DNA from: an uncultured Lachnospiraceae bacterium
GTDB lineage: Bacteria; Bacillota_A; Clostridia; Lachnospirales; Lachnospiraceae
Reading direction: 5' to 3'
Assembly (NCBI GenBank): GCA_900556645.1
Contig: USPJ01000055.1
Span: forward strand, 1 to 6,991
DNA: 6,991 nucleotides
Numbering within the stretch: position 1 is the first letter of the stretch; the number at the start of each line of letters is the position of its first letter. This document shows positions 4,104 through 6,991 of this stretch, in pieces. The translations under genes were made by a program, and so were the position numbers. The notes under the pieces were generated by a model. It did not search any database. It worked only from the letters and a program-made list of their open reading frames with translations, and was not told where the DNA came from.

Positions 4104-6991
4104 TATACAGAAGAGGAATCCGTAAAGAAAAATTACAATTACGGAGAAAAGGTAATAGAGTTTGAAACCCGCATTTCAGGTAAGGTACAGCAGGTGCGTA
4201 TCGATCCGGCAACTCAGCCGGTTTTAGTGGGAAATCTGGAAATTTTTCTGAATGATCACAAGGTAGATATAGAATATACAAATGGCATTGAATTTGGGGA
4301 GGAGCTTCTGGCATTCGGAAATGACAATCCGCAAATCATAACAGAAAAACTGGCACAGGAAGGTACATTGTTTATAAGATTTACGGTATCACCGGCAAAT
4401 AAAAAGAATGTAGACAGTCTTCGTACCCAGAGATTGCAGATGATGCAGATGCAGAGCCAGCAGAAACAGCAACACAGAGAAATTGAACATCTGGTACAGG
4501 AAAACGCCAGATTAAATGTGGAAAACAATGCAAAGGGCGAGTATCTGGACAACCTCCGAAGAAAAAAAGTGTGGAGATTCTTGTCTTTAAGCAAGCGTAC
4601 GCTGCGGAGCTTGAAGCATGACGGAATCGTAAAGACCGGAAAGAAAGGTGTTCACAAGGTTCAGAATAAGCTGAGAGGAACAGCACCGGAGGCGGTAGCG
4701 GTACAACAGGACACAGTACAGCTGCCGAGCTTAAAGCCTATTACCGGAAAGAAAAAGATTCTGGTGGTGGTGCATGAGGCACAGAAGGGTGGAGCCACTT
4801 TATTGTCTTTAAATATTGTGAAAACACTGAAATCTATTACCGAATACGAGCCGATTGTCCTGCTGTTGGCAGGTGGACCTTTGGAAGAGGAATTTAAGAA
4901 GCAGGCAGTCTGCTATGATTTACATCAGCCGGATTTCTCCAAGGTTTATGAGCCGGAAAAATTAGATGGAATTATAAGACGGATTGCAGAACTGGATATA
5001 CACTATGCTCTGTGTAATAGCGTAGTAACCGGAATCGTACTGGAGGCATTGAACGGGATCGGAGTAAGAAATATTGTGATGGTGCATGAGCTGCCTACCT
5101 CAATCTATGCTTACGATTTTGTGCTGGCAGCACAGGCGGTGCAGCAGTATGCCGAACATGTAGTCTTTCCGGCGGAATTTGTAAAACAGAAATTTTTGGC
5201 GAAATTCCCTATTGAGGAAGAAAAATGTCATGTGATGCCGCAGGGAGTTTTCTCGAACTTTAACTCTTACAGTATAAAAGAGAAACAGAATAACAAGAAA
5301 AAGCTCTGTGAAGAGCTTGGAATAGAGCCGGATACCCGCATTGTTTTAGGCTGCGGTTACGGAAACTTCCGTAAAGGGCTGGATTGGTTCGGAAGAATTG
5401 CCATCAGTGAAATGAAGAGGAATCCAAAAGTAGATTTTCTGTGGCTGGGAGACAGAGAAAAAGAGTTTTACGAGTGGATTAGCAATGATTTGGAAGTGGA
5501 GAATCTCACAGACAGATTTCATTGGATGGGATATACGGAAAACGCCGGATACGTTTTCGGAGGAGCAGATTTGTTCCTGCTGACTTCCAGAGAGGACCCG
5601 TTCCCATGTGTGGTTCAGGACGCCATGAAGCAGTATACCCCGGTGTTTGCTTTTGACAGTGCCGGAGGAATACCGGAGATTTTAGCACAGGGCAGAGGCG
5701 TGGTAGTGCCGTATGGTGACTGTGATGCCTGTGTGGAAAAGATAGAACAGCTTTTAGAAGACCGGAAGCTATATGAAGAGATTGCGGAAAATGCAAAGGG
5801 TTATATCAATGAAGAAACTCCTGCCAGATATCTGAGACGGTTATTGAATCTTCTCTGTCCGGGCGAAGAACTGTTTCGGAAGTTACCGGACTTAAAAGTT
5901 TCAGTCATTATACCGAATTATAATTATGAAGCCTATATACCGGAACGATTATTCTGTATCTTGAATCAATCCGTAAAACCTTATGAAATCATTTTCTTAG
6001 ATGATGTGTCCAAAGACAACAGCGTGGCAGTGGCACGGGAGATTCTGGAAAATTCAGGAATCCGATATAAGATTGTGGAAAATGAAACAAATCAGGGATG
6101 CTTTAAACAATGGCTGAACGGAATACACCATGCAGAAGGTGATATCATCTGGATAGCAGAGGCGGATGATGCATGTGAGTTGGATTTCATTGAACGCCTG
6201 TTGCCGTTCTTTGAGGATGATCAGGTAAATCTGGCATATGCACAGTCTGAGGTGATTGATGAGAATAATCGGCATTCAGGATTTATTTATACGGAATATA
6301 CAAAAGATTTAAGTGAAGATAAATGGAATCAGGATTATGTCAATAACGGAGAGGCAGAGATTATCGACGGTTTGGGAATTAAGAATACCATACCGAATGC
6401 TAGCGGAGTTCTGATGCGGAAAAGTGCCTTGGAAGGAATGGATGAATACCTGAAAGAGTATGCCATTTCCGGTGACTGGTTTGCCTATGTTTATGCAATA
6501 CGTGTGGGAAAAATTGCTTTTTGCAGTGATGTGTTAAATTACCACAGAAGACACAGCACCAGTATTATTTATCAGAGAGAGCAGGATGTGAAGCTCTTTG
6601 AAGAACTGCTGAACATCAAGCTGTATATGGCAGAAAACTTTATGATACCGGAGAGTATCCGGGAACGCTTCGTAAAACATGTCAGAAATGAATATGGAAG
6701 ACTAATGAGCGAAAGTGCTCCGAAGTTTGAAGAGCAGAAGGAACTTGTGGAAACGCAGAATAAAATGGAAGACATTATCAATAACAGACTGGAAAGGTAC
6801 AGTTATCTGAAAAATGTGCCAAAGAGAAAGCTGTTGTTTGTGATGCCGGACTTTGAGATGGGTGGTGGACAAACCCTTGTCATCCGTCTTGCAAATTACT
6901 TTTCTAAATTCCATGAGGTATATGTGTATAATGCCAGACCGTGGCTTGTGGAAGAACGGATTGTTAAAATGTTTGCACAGAGAGTGCATGT
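3294..6991 (+). CDS. Giant fusion protein: kinase-like domain, coiled coil, GT4, GT2 and a second GT4-like domain (3' end cut off)
   Basis: One uninterrupted frame of 1232 codons runs off the window's end. Domains in order: a kinase/phosphotransferase-like fold (about 1-270; K34, D150, N155, D166), a beta-rich module (about 284-366), a Gln/Met-rich coiled coil (about 372-423), a basic stretch (422-462), a complete GT4 glycosyltransferase (about 486-855), a complete GT2 glycosyltransferase (about 866-1100), a helical linker, and the N-terminus of another GT-B domain (from about 1177). There are no membrane helices or signal peptide, so the protein should act at the cytosolic face of the membrane on a lipid-linked glycan. 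It starts at GTG, 2 nt after the methyltransferase stop, with a strong ribosome site, so the two are probably co-translated. Inferred role: assembly of a repeating glycan by several transferases on one chain, with end-modification and length control by the N-terminal part. Sugars and linkages cannot be read from the sequence. The glycosyltransferase assignment is firm; the terminator/ruler role is inference. Confidence 0.9.
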   Translation, partial: MNPIYCKYSNDRDGKFQIKTTIATDENGNKSVYKYAGTPAAIPHIQRIYRHYQEMCESYEDTILTANRCEQGEDYVRLEFVEGNTLEDYLDELYLEGKYLELIEKIKEYRDILYGLKDNIPFSYTTEFENVFGKETNFVNCKSLKISNVDLIFGNILLNDKWTVIDYEWTFDFPVPIDYIIYRSVYYYVHGSTKRDALTNMGIFRMMGISEEDMLLYAKMERNFQRYVAGEKATLAQMKETMLKRCEKVFDEGRAVSIDYLQLYFNSGKGYTEEESVKKNYNYGEKVIEFETRISGKVQQVRIDPATQPVLVGNLEIFLNDHKVDIEYTNGIEFGEELLAFGNDNPQIITEKLAQEGTLFIRFTVSPANKKNVDSLRTQRLQMMQMQSQQKQQHREIEHLVQENARLNVENNAKGEYLDNLRRKKVWRFLSLSKRTLRSLKHDGIVKTGKKGVHKVQNKLRGTAPEAVAVQQDTVQLPSLKPITGKKKILVVVHEAQKGGATLLSLNIVKTLKSITEYEPIVLLLAGGPLEEEFKKQAVCYDLHQPDFSKVYEPEKLDGIIRRIAELDIHYALCNSVVTGIVLEALNGIGVRNIVMVHELPTSIYAYDFVLAAQAVQQYAEHVVFPAEFVKQKFLAKFPIEEEKCHVMPQGVFSNFNSYSIKEKQNNKKKLCEELGIEPDTRIVLGCGYGNFRKGLDWFGRIAISEMKRNPKVDFLWLGDREKEFYEWISNDLEVENLTDRFHWMGYTENAGYVFGGADLFLLTSREDPFPCVVQDAMKQYTPVFAFDSAGGIPEILAQGRGVVVPYGDCDACVEKIEQLLEDRKLYEEIAENAKGYINEETPARYLRRLLNLLCPGEELFRKLPDLKVSVIIPNYNYEAYIPERLFCILNQSVKPYEIIFLDDVSKDNSVAVAREILENSGIRYKIVENETNQGCFKQWLNGIHHAEGDIIWIAEADDACELDFIERLLPFFEDDQVNLAYAQSEVIDENNRHSGFIYTEYTKDLSEDKWNQDYVNNGEAEIIDGLGIKNTIPNASGVLMRKSALEGMDEYLKEYAISGDWFAYVYAIRVGKIAFCSDVLNYHRRHSTSIIYQREQDVKLFEELLNIKLYMAENFMIPESIRERFVKHVRNEYGRLMSESAPKFEEQKELVETQNKMEDIINNRLERYSYLKNVPKRKLLFVMPDFEMGGGQTLVIRLANYFSKFHEVYVYNARPWLVEERIVKMFAQRVH
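4143..4391 (+). other. Beta-rich module between kinase-like domain and coiled coil
   Basis: Residues about 284-366 alternate short hydrophobic strands with turns (for example VIEFETRI, VQQVRIDP, LEIFLND, TLFIRFTV) and have no recognisable catalytic motif. The strand pattern is that of a small beta-sandwich. A carbohydrate-binding or packing role is a guess from position only. Confidence 0.4.
4407..4562 (+). other. Gln/Met-rich coiled coil of the giant fusion protein
   Basis: Residues about 372-423 have no Pro, a single Gly, and heptad-like spacing of Leu, Met and Ile (LRTQRLQMMQM, then REIEHLVQENARLNVEN). This is a typical dimeric or trimeric coiled coil. In WbdD a coiled coil after the kinase domain sets polymer length, and this one holds the same place after a kinase-like domain. 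It is followed by a basic segment (422-462; 15 Lys/Arg and one Asp in 41 residues) that could contact the membrane. Confidence 0.6.
4749..5858 (+). other. GT4 (GT-B fold, retaining) glycosyltransferase domain
   Basis: Residues about 486-855. The N-terminal Rossmann half starts with KKILVVVHEAQKGGA (486-500), whose glycine loop marks the acceptor side, and carries the central His598 in VMVHELP. The C-terminal donor half has LGCGYGNFRKGLD (685-697), with R693/K694 for the donor phosphates, and the SREDPFPCVVQDAM segment with E767. The second Glu of the family's E-x7-E motif is Gln775 here. The domain is full length for GT4 and should transfer a sugar from a nucleotide-sugar donor with retention of configuration. 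Confidence 0.85.
5889..6593 (+). other. GT2 (GT-A fold, inverting) glycosyltransferase domain
   Basis: Residues about 866-1100. It shows the N-terminal strand VSVIIPNYNYEAYI (869-882), the nucleotide-binding FLDDVSKDNS with D903/D904, a NQG turn, and the metal-binding WIAEADD (E956, D958, D959), which stands in for the DXD motif. The probable catalytic base is D1061 in SGDWFAY, and YHRRHSTS (1083-1090) is the usual late GT2 motif. All expected catalytic positions are present, so the domain looks active. It follows the GT4 domain with only about ten residues between. Confidence 0.87.
6822..6991 (+). other. Start of a second GT-B (GT4-like) domain, cut by the window end
   Basis: From residue about 1177, KRKLLFVMPDFEMGGGQT is the first strand and glycine loop of a GT4-type N-terminal domain, like the one at residue 486. 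A helical charged linker (about 1101-1176) separates it from the GT2 domain. Only about 56 residues are visible, so the presence of the donor-binding half and of catalytic residues cannot be judged. Confidence 0.65.

Noticed and set aside
4431..4476. CAG/ATG-rich stretch as a tandem repeat or CRISPR-like array
   Set aside because: Units are irregular and in frame, encoding the Gln/Met part of the coiled coil. There are no spaced direct repeats.

Overview
The window is one stretch of a cell-surface polysaccharide (capsule, exopolysaccharide or teichoic-acid-like glycan) biosynthesis and export locus. All genes lie on the + strand and coding density is close to 97%. Moderately low GC, Shine-Dalgarno-led starts including two GTG starts, a consensus sigma-A type promoter and the protein style suggest a Gram-positive Clostridia member, most likely Lachnospiraceae. 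That placement is by feel, not by a search.

Layout: (1) 2-961, the 3' part of a membrane O-acyltransferase (Acyltransferase_3 family), whose first membrane segment lies before the window. (2) 962-1057, the only intergenic gap. It holds a strong promoter (TTGATA, 18 nt, extended TGTTATAAT) with a 14-base inverted repeat filling the spacer between -35 and -10. (3) 1058-2365, a Wzt/TagH-type ABC ATPase with a C-terminal extension resembling the glycan-recognition domain of Wzt. (4) 2362-3291, a class I SAM-dependent methyltransferase, overlapping gene 3 by 4 nt. (5) 3294-6991, a giant open frame starting at GTG 2 nt after gene 4 and still open at the window's end. In order it encodes a kinase-like domain, a beta-rich module, a Gln/Met-rich coiled coil, a basic stretch, a complete GT4 glycosyltransferase, a complete GT2 glycosyltransferase, and the start of a second GT4-like domain.

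How they may work together: methyltransferase, kinase-like domain and coiled coil, next to a Wzt with a C-terminal domain, is the part list of the WbdD/Wzt system of E. coli O9/O9a. There a methyltransferase-kinase caps the growing polymer, a coiled coil acts as a length ruler, and the Wzt C-terminal domain recognises the capped glycan before export. Here the methyltransferase is a separate coupled gene, while the kinase-like and coil parts are fused to the glycosyltransferases themselves. My reading, an inference, is that the locus encodes a Gram-positive version of chain-length-controlled, ABC-dependent glycan export in which polymerase and terminator share one polypeptide. The kinase-like domain has Asn in place of the usual His of the catalytic loop, so it may be a degenerate kinase. 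The ABC permease is not in the window.
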